From Parahaliea maris (GTDB lineage: Bacteria; Pseudomonadota; Gammaproteobacteria; Pseudomonadales; Halieaceae), in NCBI RefSeq assembly GCF_008064665.1, contig NZ_VRZA01000005.1, positions 372,001 to 436,000 on the forward strand: 64,000 nucleotides of DNA, given 5' to 3'. The first letter of the stretch is position 1, and the number at the start of each line of letters is the position of its first letter. Under the pieces are notes generated by a model. That model did not search any database, was not told the origin of the DNA, and was given only the letters and a program-made list of their open reading frames with translations. The position numbers and the translations under genes are program-made. Positions 26,258 to 36,254 of this stretch are shown piece after piece.

Positions 26258-28309
26258 TCACTCGCTATCACCGGCGTCCGGCGAATGCCGCGAAAACCAC
26301 TCAAGGATCGCCGCCACCTTGCCCAACAACTGGCTCGGCCGCTTGTAGATACTGTGGGACGCCCCCGGCATCCTGACCATCGCCGTGTCCACCCCCTGCA
26401 GCTTCAGCGCCTGGTAGTACTGCTCCGTTTCCGACATCGGCGTACGCAGGTCAGATTCACCCGTGAGCAGCATCGTCGGGGTAGTGACATTGCCTACCCG
26501 TGACAGGGGCGAACGCTCCCAGTACGTGGTGGGGTCTTCCCAGGGCATCTTTTCGAACCAGTAGCGGGTGAAATAGGGTGGGTTATCCGCCGTCAGCACA
26601 AAACTGGTCCAGTTGATCACCGGCTTGGCGACGACTGCGGCGCGGAAACGATCGGTGTTGCCCACAATCCATGCGGTGAGTACGCCGCCGCCCGAACCAC
26701 CGGTCACATACAACTGGTCCTCGTCGATATAGCCCTTGTCAATCACCGCATCCACCACCGTCATCAGGTCGTCGTAATCCTGGTTCGGGTAGTTGTGGTG
26801 GATCAGGTTGCCAAAGTCCTCACCGTAGCTGGTGCTGCCGCGGGGGTTGGCGTAGACCACCACATAGCCGGCGGCGGCGTAGAGCTGGATCTCCGCGGCA
26901 AAGTGGGGGCCGTAGGTGGCAAAGGGCCCGCCGTGAATTTCCAGGATCAGCGGGTAGCGTTTGGCAGGATCAAAGCCCGGGGGCAGTGCCACCCAGGCCT
27001 GGATGTCCTGCTGGTCGAAGCTGGATTTCACCCACAGTTCCTCGACCCTGGCGAGTTCGCGGTACTTCAGCACATTGTCGTTGAGGTGGGTCAGCTGCCG
27101 GTTGCGGCCGCCCTTGCCCACGGCCAGCTCCGCAGGGAGAGCGGCGGAGCCTGCGGTGTAGGCATAGACGTCGTCACCGCCCACGGCAAAATCAGCCCCG
27201 GTATAGGGACGCCCGAATGACTTGCCGCCCATATCCCGCGCCAGTTCGGTGATTTTGCCGCCCAGGGTGGTAGAGGCCAGCACCGTGTCGCCCTTGTCGT
27301 CGTACTGAAAGTAAATGCGGCGCCCGTCATCCGACCACTGGGGATCGCTGACGCTGCGATCCAGGTCCGCCAGCAGCTCGCGCTTGTCACTGCCATCGCT
27401 GTCCATGACATACAGGCGGTTGCGGTGGTAACCCATGAGGCGATCATCCCAGCCGGTCCAGGCGATACGCTCACCGTCCGGCGACACGGCCAGGTTGCCA
27501 TCGGGGCCCTTGCGATCGGTGAGGGCTGACAACTCGCCGGTGGCGACGTCGATCCGGTAAATATCGCTGTTGACCACATCCGTGGCCCAGTCCGGGTTGC
27601 GATTGGCCGACACGTACAGCGCCCTGCCATCGGCCGACCACGCGATACTGCCGTCGTGGTGGAATTCACCCGAGGTCAGCTGGCGCGGACTGCCGCCATC
27701 CGCCGGCATGACAAACACGTGGCTGTAACCGTGGGGCTTGTTACCGCTGCCATCGTTGCGATAGACACTGCGATCCACCACCACCGGCGGCGGCGCCCAC
27801 TCGGCGCCCTCGGGCCGGGGCGGCAGGCTGCCCATCACCGGCGCCGGCTCAGGCACCCGCATGGCAAAGGCGAGCCACTGCCCATCCGCTGACCAGGCCA
27901 GGTTCTTGGCCTTTTCCGGCAGGCGGGTCAGCTGGGCGGTGCGGGGAGTGTCGAGCCAGCTGACAAAGATCTGTGAGCCCACATCGTCGCGGCTGACGTA
28001 GGCGACCCGGCTGTCATCGGGCGCCAGCACGGCGCCGCTGATATTGTTGGGGCCGCTGGTCAGCGGCTGTTCCGCACCGCTGTCGAGGTCGACCAGCCAC
28101 AGGTTGGTGCGGGAACGGTCCTTCATGATGTCCATGCTGTGGCGCAGATACAGCGCCCGCTCGCCGGCGCTGTCGACCAGGGCATCACTCGCGTAGCGCA
28201 ACTGGAAAACATCTTCGGGGGCGAATTTGGGTGCTGCCAGTACAGCGCCCGTCAGCAGGGCCAGGCCGGGTAGCGACAGCCAGGGGATGAGTCGGCGGGA
28301 TGTGTTCAT
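26258..28309 (-). CDS. Exported S9 family peptidase (acylaminoacyl/dipeptidyl-peptidase type)
   Basis: A 683-residue secreted serine peptidase. The signal peptide covers about residues 1-26. Residues 30-420 form a TolB/WD-like beta-propeller with repeated WSADG- and SPDG-type strands. Residues 430-680 form the alpha/beta-hydrolase domain. The predicted triad is Ser539 in GGSGGG, Asp620 in ESDLR and His652 in ASHS. Enzymes of this type release dipeptides or acylated residues from oligopeptides in the periplasm. The ATG at 28309 lies directly behind AAGGAAGAAGG. It diverges from prlC, another oligopeptidase. Confidence 0.92.
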   Translation of the reverse strand: MNTSRRLIPWLSLPGLALLTGAVLAAPKFAPEDVFQLRYASDALVDSAGERALYLRHSMDIMKDRSRTNLWLVDLDSGAEQPLTSGPNNISGAVLAPDDSRVAYVSRDDVGSQIFVSWLDTPRTAQLTRLPEKAKNLAWSADGQWLAFAMRVPEPAPVMGSLPPRPEGAEWAPPPVVVDRSVYRNDGSGNKPHGYSHVFVMPADGGSPRQLTSGEFHHDGSIAWSADGRALYVSANRNPDWATDVVNSDIYRIDVATGELSALTDRKGPDGNLAVSPDGERIAWTGWDDRLMGYHRNRLYVMDSDGSDKRELLADLDRSVSDPQWSDDGRRIYFQYDDKGDTVLASTTLGGKITELARDMGGKSFGRPYTGADFAVGGDDVYAYTAGSAALPAELAVGKGGRNRQLTHLNDNVLKYRELARVEELWVKSSFDQQDIQAWVALPPGFDPAKRYPLILEIHGGPFATYGPHFAAEIQLYAAAGYVVVYANPRGSTSYGEDFGNLIHHNYPNQDYDDLMTVVDAVIDKGYIDEDQLYVTGGSGGGVLTAWIVGNTDRFRAAVVAKPVINWTSFVLTADNPPYFTRYWFEKMPWEDPTTYWERSPLSRVGNVTTPTMLLTGESDLRTPMSETEQYYQALKLQGVDTAMVRMPGASHSIYKRPSQLLGKVAAILEWFSRHSPDAGDSE

Positions 28310-28375
28310 TCCTTCTTCCTTCACAGATCAGTTACCATGGCATCCTTTGCATCACACGAGTTATCGCGTCCCGTC

Positions 28376-30409
28376 ATGTCAAATCCGCTGATCGAATTCC
28401 ACCCCCTGCCGCCCTTCTCCAGCATCCGCGTAGAGCACATAGAGGAAGCCGTAGGCCAGTTGATGGAGCGCAACAAAGCCGCCATCGAAACGCTACTGGA
28501 CGGGGTTACCGCACCGAGCTGGGACAACACACTGCAACCGATCGAAGACCTGGAAGATGACCTCGAGCGCTGCTGGGCACCGGTGTCGCATTTAAACGGT
28601 GTGATGAACTCGGAAGCCCTGCGGGAGGCCTATAATCGCTGCCTCCCCATGCTGTCGGAGTATAGCACCTGGATGGGCCAGAACCGCCCGCTATACGAAG
28701 CCTACCAGCAGGTGGCCGACAGCCCGGAGTATGCTCAGCTGACTACCGCCCAACGCAAAGCCATCGACAACGCCCTGCGCGACTTCCGCCTGGCGGGGGT
28801 CGCCCTGCCGCCGGCACAGCGGCTGCGCTACGGTGAAATCAGGAAGCGCCTGTCCGAGCTCGGCAGTAAATTCAGCGAGAACGTACTCGATGCCACCCGC
28901 GCCTGGAGTCGTGAAGCCACCGCGGAGGAGCTGACCGGGCTGCCGCCTACCGCGCTGGCCAGCGCCCGCCAGGCGGCCGAGCAAGTGGGTAAAGAGGGCT
29001 ACCTGCTGACCCTCGATTTCCCCTCGGTGCAGCCGGTCCTGACCTACTGCGACAACGCGCCCCTGCGCGAGGAGGTGTACACCGCCAATGCCACCCGGGC
29101 CTCGGACCAGGGCCCCGGTAAAGGACAGTGGGACAATTCGAACCTCATAACGGAAATACTCGACCTGCGCCTGGAACTTGCCCAGCTGCTCGGCTTCGAC
29201 AGCTACGCTGCCCTGTCGCTGGCGACGAAAATGGCGGAGAGCCCGCAGCAGGTTATCGACTTCCTGCAGCAGCTGGCGGCGCGCGCCCACCCGCAGGCCT
29301 GCAAGGAGTGGCAGGAGCTGTGTGACTTTGCCCGCAGCGAGCACGGCGTGGATGCACTGCAGGCCTGGGATGTGGCCTACTACGCCGAGAAACTCAAGCA
29401 GGCCCGCTACCAGGTTTCGCAGGAGGAAATTCGCCCCTACCTGCCGGTCGACCGGGTACTGGGCGGGCTGTTCGAACTGGTCCAGCGCCTGTACCAGCTC
29501 GAGGTAGTGGAAGTCAGCGACTTCGATAGCTATCACCCCGATGTCCGCCTGTTCGAACTGCGCCGGGACGGCAGCGCGGTCGCCCGCTTCTACCTGGACC
29601 TCTACGCCCGCGCCGACAAACGCGGCGGCGCCTGGATGGCGGATTGCCGGGTGCGTCGCCGGCGCGACGGGGAACTGCAGTTGCCGGTGGCCTTCCTGGT
29701 CTGCAACTTCACCGCTCCGGTGGGGGATGCTCCCTCCCTGCTCACCGAGCAGGAGCTCACCACCCTGTTCCACGAATTCGGCCACGGCCTGCACCACATG
29801 CTCACCGAACAGGAGGTCGCCGCGGTTTCCGGTATTAATGGCGTGGCCTGGGATGCAGTGGAGCTGCCCAGCCAGTTCCTTGAGAACTGGTGCTATGAGC
29901 CCGAGGCGCTGGCGTTTATCACCGGCCATCACGAGACCGGCGAACCCCTGCCCCAGGCACTGCTGGACAAGATGCTGGCGGCGAAAAACTTCCAGTCTGC
30001 CATGTTCATGGTGCGCCAACTGGAATTCGGACTGTTTGATTTCCGCCTGCACCAGCAGTGGTCAGCGGATAGTCCGCTCTCGGTACAGGGCTTGCTGGAC
30101 GAGGTTCGCAGCGAAGTAGCGGTAGTGATCCCGCCCGCCTTCAATCGCTTCCAGCACAGCTTTTCCCACATTTTTGCCGGCGGCTATGCCGCGGGTTACT
30201 ACAGCTACCTGTGGGCGGAAGTGCTGTCCGCGGATGCCTACTCCCGCTTTGAAGACGAGGGCATCTTCAATCCGCAGACCGGCGCCGACTTCCGCGACAA
30301 GATCCTCGCGATGGGCGGATCCATCGACGCCATGGACATGTTCGTGGACTTCCGCGGCCGCGAACCGGACCCGGAAGCGCTGCTGCGCCACTGCGGGATT
30401 GCGGCCTAA
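28376..30409 (+). CDS. prlC: Oligopeptidase A (M3 metallopeptidase)
   Basis: A 677-residue cytoplasmic zinc peptidase that degrades oligopeptides, including cleaved signal peptides. The zinc motif is HEFGH at residues 466-470, with the further Glu ligand expected about 25 residues later (near DAVELPSQFLENW). The length and opening residues match E. coli PrlC (680 aa; MTNPL... versus MSNPL...), which is why I prefer ATG 28376 over ATG 28337. It diverges from an exported S9 peptidase, with a 66-bp shared promoter region. Confidence 0.95.
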   Translation: MSNPLIEFHPLPPFSSIRVEHIEEAVGQLMERNKAAIETLLDGVTAPSWDNTLQPIEDLEDDLERCWAPVSHLNGVMNSEALREAYNRCLPMLSEYSTWMGQNRPLYEAYQQVADSPEYAQLTTAQRKAIDNALRDFRLAGVALPPAQRLRYGEIRKRLSELGSKFSENVLDATRAWSREATAEELTGLPPTALASARQAAEQVGKEGYLLTLDFPSVQPVLTYCDNAPLREEVYTANATRASDQGPGKGQWDNSNLITEILDLRLELAQLLGFDSYAALSLATKMAESPQQVIDFLQQLAARAHPQACKEWQELCDFARSEHGVDALQAWDVAYYAEKLKQARYQVSQEEIRPYLPVDRVLGGLFELVQRLYQLEVVEVSDFDSYHPDVRLFELRRDGSAVARFYLDLYARADKRGGAWMADCRVRRRRDGELQLPVAFLVCNFTAPVGDAPSLLTEQELTTLFHEFGHGLHHMLTEQEVAAVSGINGVAWDAVELPSQFLENWCYEPEALAFITGHHETGEPLPQALLDKMLAAKNFQSAMFMVRQLEFGLFDFRLHQQWSADSPLSVQGLLDEVRSEVAVVIPPAFNRFQHSFSHIFAGGYAAGYYSYLWAEVLSADAYSRFEDEGIFNPQTGADFRDKILAMGGSIDAMDMFVDFRGREPDPEALLRHCGIAA

Positions 30410-30549
30410 ACCGGTCGAAGGGAACTGTGCGTAACAACAGAGTAAGCAAACGACAAACAAAACACAGGCGTCCTGGCTGGCATCCCGCCCCGGCGTCTGA
30501 ATAATGTATAGTTGCTGTGGTTTTTGACCGTACACCGGGAATCCAAGAT

Positions 30550-33500
30550 ATGCCCCTGACCATCCTGAGACGCTGTTGCAGGAACTCGCTCACCAGCGTC
30601 GCGGTCCTGCTGGCTATTGTCACAGCGCAGCCACTCTCGGCGGCAATTACGATCCAGGCTCCCTTCAACAATACCTATAGTGCCGTAGAACTCGGTGCGA
30701 TCAACGGCTTGCCCCAGCGCTACGGCGGGCTGACCTTCAAGCCGGGCGATCCGAATACCATCCTGATCGGCGGCCAGGCCAACGACGCGGCCGGGCGTTT
30801 CTACGAAGTCCCGCTGATACGCGACCCCGTCAGCCGCAAGATCACCGGATTTGGGACGCCTGTCGCCACCGGCTTCGGCGCCAACAATGACGGCGGCGTC
30901 GCCTACCACCCAAGCGGCATCCTGCTGTATTCGCGCTATTCCAACAACGAGATCGGAATGGTCGCCCGCGGCAGTCATACCCAGGACAGGTCGGTTGCCC
31001 TGTCGACCATAGGCGTTGCCGCCTCTCCCGGCGCCCTGACCTTCGTCCCGGCGGATTTGAACGGCGGCGGCCGCCTCAAGGCGATGAGCTACAGCGGCGC
31101 GCGCTTCTACGATATCGAATACGAAAATGATGGCAACGGCACCTTCCGCCTCACTGCCGCTACCCAAACGGCGACCCTGACCGGCGGCCCGGAGGGAATG
31201 ATTTACCTGCCCCAGGGCTCTCCCGAATTTGGCGCCACCCAGACACTGCTGGTGACGGAGTACGGCAACAACGCGATTGCCGCCTACCAGATCGACGCTG
31301 GCGGCAACCCGATCAGCTCGACCCGCCGGGTCTTCCTTTCGGGCCTCACCGGAGGAGAAGGCGCGGCGATCGACCCGGTGACCGGGGACTTCCTGTTTTC
31401 CACCTTTGGCAATCCCAACCAGGTGGTACGGGTGGAGGGCTTTCTACCCCCGGCCAGCGTAGCCCTTGCCTCCTCAGCCAACCCGGCCAAGGAAACCCTG
31501 CTGGTCACCTTCACCGCTACCATCAGCGGCCAGGGCAGTATTACTGGCAGCGTCACCTTTCGCGATGGCTCCACGCCAATCAGCGGCTGTATCAACCTCA
31601 GTGTCGCATCGAGTCAGGCCACCTGTACGACTTCGGCCCTGACCATCGGCAGCCATCAGATCAACGCCACCTACAGTGGCAACGCGACCAACGCCACGGG
31701 GACCGGCTCGCTAAGCCAGGTGATAAACCCACTGAACACCGCGCCGGTAGCCGGGCCTAGCAGCCTTAAAACCGTGGTCAACTTTGCTTTGGGCGGCACC
31801 CTGGTTGGCAGCGATATCGATGGCGACAGCCTGAGCTTTACCCTGGCACCCGGCAGCGGCCCCGCCCACGGCACCGTAACCGGGCTGGATCCTCTGACTG
31901 GCGACTTCCTGTATACCCCGAATGCCGGCTATACCGGCGCTGACGCCTTTGCGTACACGGTGACCGAGATCAGATCGGATGCCCTACCGGTGCTGAGCAG
32001 CACAGGGCAGATGCAGATCACCGTGCTACCTCCACCGCCGGGCTTTCCGGGTAACCGGGTGCCTCTGCCAGCGGACGACTTCTACGAAACTGAAAAGGGC
32101 ATTGTCCTCACCGTCCAGCCGGATGGGGTTCTCGCCAACGACGTCGACCTGGACAAGCAGCCCCTGAAGATTTCCGGCCTGCCCGTTGCCGGCAGGGAAC
32201 CCTTGCACGGCACTGTCGTGGCCACCAGTGGCGGCGGATTCACCTATACGCCTGACCCGGGGTATATCGGTGTAGACCAGTTCGACTACGAAGTCTCCGA
32301 CGGCACCGATATCGCCATTGCCACCGTCAATTTGATTATCAAGGACAATGGCGTCAACGTCATTCCCCGGGCCGTGGACGATGCATACAACACCCCCGAC
32401 AACGTCCCGCTGACCGTTGCGTCGCGCGGCGTACTTGCCAATGACGTGGATGCCGACAAGCGCCAGCCCCTGCGGGTGGTGCTGGAGTTTCCCCCCACGC
32501 TGGGCACTGTGTCACTGGCACCCAACGGCGGTTTCACCTATACCACCAGCGGCCAGTGCAGTGTCGCCGATACCCAGTTGACTGACAGCTTTACCTATCT
32601 TACCTCCGACGGTATCGACTTTTCCTCTCCAGCCACCGTCACCATCACGATCCACTGCACCAACCAGTTGCCGACGTCTGTCAACGATGTGTACTCGACG
32701 CCCTCGGACACCGAGTTGTTCGTGCCCGCCAGCGGCATCCTCGCCAACGATCAGGACCCTGAATCCAACCCACTGCAAGTCAGTTCGGCCACCTCCACCA
32801 CCGGCGGCGCCCTGGCCCTGTTCAGCGACGGCAGCTTCCGCTACCAACCGGGGCCGCCGTCGGCTCCGGGAGTAAACTATCAGGATTCTTTCACCTACCG
32901 CGCCAGTGACGGTCTCGGCGAGAGCACGAACCAGGCCACCGTTACCATCAACGTCACGGCCGCCAACCTGCCACCGCTGGCGGGCAATGACCTGTATACG
33001 GTGGTAGAGAACACGACGCTGACGATTCCGGCGCCGGGCCTCCTCGGCAATGATATCGACCCGGAAAGCCACGCCCTCACGCCCCTCGGCTTTACCCCTC
33101 CGGCCAACGGCCTGTTGCACACGTTGCCGGGTGGTGGTTTCGAGTACATTCCCAACGCCGGTTACGTCGGTCTCGACAGTTTCACCTACCGGGTGTCCGA
33201 CGGTCGGGATGAGAGCAACCAGGCCACCGTCAGCCTGGTGGTACTCGCCAGCGGCATCAATGCCCCCCCGGTCGCCGTGAACGACGCCTTTGTCGTCCAG
33301 TTCGGACAGACCCTGAGCGTCCCTGCGCCGGGCCTGCTGGCCAACGACTCGGACCCCGATCTCAACCAGCCTGTCGGCGTCGCGCTCCTCAGCCAGCCCG
33401 TAGCCGGGACGGTCGCCCTGACCAGTGGCGGTGGCTTCAATTACACACCGGCACCGGCTGCCAATTGCGCCACCGATCAGCAGGTCAGCTTCACTTATGC

Positions 33501-34590
33501 CGCCACTGACGGCATCGATGACTCGAGCCCTGCCACGGTCACCATCACCATCCGCTGCAGTAACCTGCCCCCGAGTGCAACGGCGGACACCTTTTCGACG
33601 CCCCGCGACACCGAACTGGTCATCGGCGCACCGGGACTGTTACTCAATGACAGTGACCCGGACGGCAACCTGTTGACCGCCGTCATCACCACTTACCCCG
33701 CCAGCGGCGCCCTGGCCCTGCAGGCCGACGGCAGTTTCCGCTACCTTCCCGCCCCGGGCTTCGATGGTCAGGACAGTTTTACCTACCGGGTATCCGACGG
33801 CGCCGATGACAGTGGCGACGCGACAGTGACCATCGATGTGACACCGGTGAACGTGCCTCCGCTGGCAGGCAACGACCCCGCGACCGGCACCGCGTATATC
33901 ACAGAGCAGAATCGGACGCTGAGCGTTCCCGGCCCCGGCGTGCTCGCCAACGATATCGACCCGGACGGCAACGTGCTGAGCGCGCTGCTGGCATCGCAGC
34001 CCGCCCACGGGACCCTGCAGTTTTTCAAGGATGGGGGATTTTTGTATCTGCCCGACCCCAACTATGTCGGCCTGGACAGTTTCACCTACCAGGCGAGTGA
34101 CGGTGCAGATGCTGGCAGCGCCGCCACCGTGGTGATCCAGGTAACACCGGCAGCAGTGAACACACCGCCCATTGCCAGCGACGACAGCTATACCGGCCCC
34201 TTCGGCCAGTTGCTGTCAGTGCAGGGCCCCGGCCCTCTCGCCAACGATGTTAACCCGGATGGCGCCCAGCCTCTGCGGATGGTACTCGCCACGCAACCGG
34301 CAGCGGGCGGTGCCGTCAAGCTCACCACCGGCGGCGGCTTCGATTACACGCCGCCTGCCGGAATTGCCTGCACGCCAGGGCTCAGTGACACCTTCACCTA
34401 TTTCGCCAATGACGGCACAGACAACTCCGCGTCGGCCGCCACGGTGACGATCAACCTGACCTGTGCGCCCGCTGCTGCGCCCACATCAATCCCGGTGATG
34501 AACCGCTGGCTGCTGCTATTACTGGCATTCGGGGTATCCGCATTGGTGTGGTTACGAGTTCAACCGAAGCCGGCCAAACCGGCTGGTTAA
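30550..34590 (+). CDS. Large secreted tandem-repeat protein with IPTL-like C-terminal sorting signal
   Basis: A 1346-residue surface or matrix protein. The signal peptide covers about residues 1-31. A beta-propeller-like region follows to about residue 300, then one Big_3-type Ig-like domain (about 300-400). Nine tandem Big_9/VCBS-cadherin-like repeats of about 95 residues come next, each with a LANDxDPD calcium-type turn and a GxFxYxP...DSFTYxxSDG core. The C terminus has IPVMNRW, a hydrophobic helix and a basic tail, the layout of IPTL-/PEP-CTERM sorting signals. ATG 30550 is chosen over an in-frame GTG 33 bp upstream because it begins the signal peptide cleanly. A role in adhesion or biofilm is inference. 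Confidence 0.82.
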   Translation: MPLTILRRCCRNSLTSVAVLLAIVTAQPLSAAITIQAPFNNTYSAVELGAINGLPQRYGGLTFKPGDPNTILIGGQANDAAGRFYEVPLIRDPVSRKITGFGTPVATGFGANNDGGVAYHPSGILLYSRYSNNEIGMVARGSHTQDRSVALSTIGVAASPGALTFVPADLNGGGRLKAMSYSGARFYDIEYENDGNGTFRLTAATQTATLTGGPEGMIYLPQGSPEFGATQTLLVTEYGNNAIAAYQIDAGGNPISSTRRVFLSGLTGGEGAAIDPVTGDFLFSTFGNPNQVVRVEGFLPPASVALASSANPAKETLLVTFTATISGQGSITGSVTFRDGSTPISGCINLSVASSQATCTTSALTIGSHQINATYSGNATNATGTGSLSQVINPLNTAPVAGPSSLKTVVNFALGGTLVGSDIDGDSLSFTLAPGSGPAHGTVTGLDPLTGDFLYTPNAGYTGADAFAYTVTEIRSDALPVLSSTGQMQITVLPPPPGFPGNRVPLPADDFYETEKGIVLTVQPDGVLANDVDLDKQPLKISGLPVAGREPLHGTVVATSGGGFTYTPDPGYIGVDQFDYEVSDGTDIAIATVNLIIKDNGVNVIPRAVDDAYNTPDNVPLTVASRGVLANDVDADKRQPLRVVLEFPPTLGTVSLAPNGGFTYTTSGQCSVADTQLTDSFTYLTSDGIDFSSPATVTITIHCTNQLPTSVNDVYSTPSDTELFVPASGILANDQDPESNPLQVSSATSTTGGALALFSDGSFRYQPGPPSAPGVNYQDSFTYRASDGLGESTNQATVTINVTAANLPPLAGNDLYTVVENTTLTIPAPGLLGNDIDPESHALTPLGFTPPANGLLHTLPGGGFEYIPNAGYVGLDSFTYRVSDGRDESNQATVSLVVLASGINAPPVAVNDAFVVQFGQTLSVPAPGLLANDSDPDLNQPVGVALLSQPVAGTVALTSGGGFNYTPAPAANCATDQQVSFTYAATDGIDDSSPATVTITIRCSNLPPSATADTFSTPRDTELVIGAPGLLLNDSDPDGNLLTAVITTYPASGALALQADGSFRYLPAPGFDGQDSFTYRVSDGADDSGDATVTIDVTPVNVPPLAGNDPATGTAYITEQNRTLSVPGPGVLANDIDPDGNVLSALLASQPAHGTLQFFKDGGFLYLPDPNYVGLDSFTYQASDGADAGSAATVVIQVTPAAVNTPPIASDDSYTGPFGQLLSVQGPGPLANDVNPDGAQPLRMVLATQPAAGGAVKLTTGGGFDYTPPAGIACTPGLSDTFTYFANDGTDNSASAATVTINLTCAPAAAPTSIPVMNRWLLLLLAFGVSALVWLRVQPKPAKPAG

Positions 34591-34662
34591 GCAGATGATG
34601 AACTTCTCCGGCCCGGCTCCGAATCATCGCTGCGGCATGCTGCCGCGGCCTGGCCCGGAGGC

Positions 34663-35577
34663 TCAGCGCGGCTGGCGAAAACAGGGGAACTCGTAGCAGA
34701 GTTCCCCGGTCTCCCCCAGCTGCAGCTCCAGCAGCCAGCGATAGGCGCGCTTGCGATTGCCCCAGTTACTCTCCTGGCGGCCACGTGGCAGCGGCTGTTC
34801 AATGGAGAGCCCGCCGTCCTGCACAGAGGGGTCCGTCACCGGCTGCGACTCCCACTCGGTACTGCGAACCAGCTGCTTGCCGCTTCCCCCACCTTCGCTC
34901 CGTTTCCACTCTTCACGCACCAGCGTCACACGGTAAGCGGTCACACGGTCGAGCTCTCCACCCGGCACTGCAACGGTGCCCATCAGGCGCTCGCCAGGAC
35001 TGGCCGGAAAGTCGTCCAGGGTGAAATAGCTTCCCCTGCCCCAGGTATACAAGGCCCATGCCCTCAGGAACTGTCGCCAGCCCCAGACAGCGACGCCAAT
35101 AAACGCGGCCAGCCCCGCCAGGCCCAGAAGCGTCTCAAACACCGTGGACTCACCATTGCCGCCAATCACGGTGATTGCCAGTGCCGTCAACAATAGCGAG
35201 GCAATGGTAAAACCAACCGGCAAAAGGGAAGCCCGGTAAAGCTGCTCCGCCGCGTCATGACCCAGGCGCCCTTCCTGCCAGGCACCGCGCCAGCGCCAGG
35301 GCTGGCCGGGAAACTGGCGTTGCCAGCGTCGCTCGGCGAGGGCCCTCCCAGTGCGGTGCAGGAGCGGTATCAGCAGGATGACGCCCGCGAGCAGAAATAG
35401 CAGGCCGAGCCCGGATAGCATCCACAGGTCGCCGGGTGCTTCAGGCCCGGTCGTTGAGGGTGTCTCCGGGGGGACGGCAATACCCGTGAGGAGGATGACG
35501 CCGGCGCACAGCATGACCGCGCAGAGGAGAGTTTGTGTAAAACCGGGAAACTGGGAGGGTTGGCAGGTATCGCTCAC
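34663..35577 (-). CDS. Membrane protein of unknown function
   Basis: A 304-residue protein I do not recognise. It shows about four hydrophobic helices: near residues 13-32, 51-71, 117-137 and 145-165, in two pairs separated by a basic cytoplasmic-type loop (RALAERRWQRQFPGQPWRWR). A soluble C-terminal domain of about 135 residues follows, mostly beta-strand with several Trp. The layout resembles DUF3592-type proteins, but the match is only general. The start is GTG 35577 with AGGGA about 9 nt upstream. It stands between the repeat protein and the PTPS-like gene. Confidence 0.65.
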   Translation of the reverse strand: MSDTCQPSQFPGFTQTLLCAVMLCAGVILLTGIAVPPETPSTTGPEAPGDLWMLSGLGLLFLLAGVILLIPLLHRTGRALAERRWQRQFPGQPWRWRGAWQEGRLGHDAAEQLYRASLLPVGFTIASLLLTALAITVIGGNGESTVFETLLGLAGLAAFIGVAVWGWRQFLRAWALYTWGRGSYFTLDDFPASPGERLMGTVAVPGGELDRVTAYRVTLVREEWKRSEGGGSGKQLVRSTEWESQPVTDPSVQDGGLSIEQPLPRGRQESNWGNRKRAYRWLLELQLGETGELCYEFPCFRQPR

Positions 35578-35619
35578 GGCACATCCCTGTGCTATCGGCT
35601 ACGGGTTCCCCCAGAATAG

Positions 35620-36108
35620 CTAATCTGGCGCACACTGCCAGCGGGCGGACCCGCGCTGGCCCGGCCCGGAGGCGACACCGAGTTCGATTTCCCGCAGGTC
35701 TTCGCCCCGGGACCGTTCCACCAGGCGCCCCAGCAAATAGTGTGAAAACTCCTCCACCGTGGCATTGCGGATGGGCAGGACGAGAGTGTCACTACGCAGG
35801 AACAGCATCTGCTCACCGGCGAAGCGGACCCGGTAGTAATCGCCCTCTTCCCCGATCTGCTGATGCGGCGAATCGCCCGCCAGCAGCATGTACTCGTCGA
35901 GCTCGTCGCAAAGCTGTTTGATACGGCGCTTGTAGACGTTGTAGTCAGCAGAAAAGCCGTTGTCGCCCATGGGCGCCACGATACGGGCGGATACGGAATA
36001 ATTGTGCCCGTGCAGGCGCTCCCGTTCGCTGGCGCTGAAAATGGTGTAGTGCGCAGCGGAGAACTTGTGGCTTTCCTTGTCGATGTGAAGGGTGGTCAGG
36101 CGCTCCAT
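35620..36108 (-). CDS. 6-pyruvoyl/6-carboxy-tetrahydropterin synthase-like protein lacking the catalytic Cys
   Basis: A 162-residue T-fold protein of the PTPS/QueD family. The zinc histidines are conserved: His20 in HKFSAAH, and His33 and His35 in LHGHNYSV. The nucleophilic Cys that normally lies four residues before the HGH motif is replaced by Arg29 (SERERLHGH). The substrate-side DYNVYK segment and the late Glu strand (REIELG) are present. It may be a side-branch pterin enzyme and not QueD. The start at 36108 gives the family's usual length. It diverges from an SDR gene. Confidence 0.8.
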   Translation of the reverse strand: MERLTTLHIDKESHKFSAAHYTIFSASERERLHGHNYSVSARIVAPMGDNGFSADYNVYKRRIKQLCDELDEYMLLAGDSPHQQIGEEGDYYRVRFAGEQMLFLRSDTLVLPIRNATVEEFSHYLLGRLVERSRGEDLREIELGVASGPGQRGSARWQCAPD

Positions 36109-36254
36109 CGGGGGTCTTTCCGCAGGCTGGGGTCGCCATTGTTGCGGCTCGAAACGAGGAAGGCAAGTACAGCGCCCGCCGGGGACAACATTGAATCGCT
36201 GCCGTGCAAAACGGCATACTGCACACTCCAAGGGATTCCGGATCGACCACTACC

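Noticed and set aside
25983-26503. Several short frames between the helicase and S9 peptidase genes
   Set aside because: They arise from elements B and C or are antisense to the peptidase 3' end.
28691-30052. Minus-strand open frame of 453 codons
   Set aside because: It lies wholly antisense to prlC, whose catalytic HEFGH and full length are intact; no recognisable motifs.
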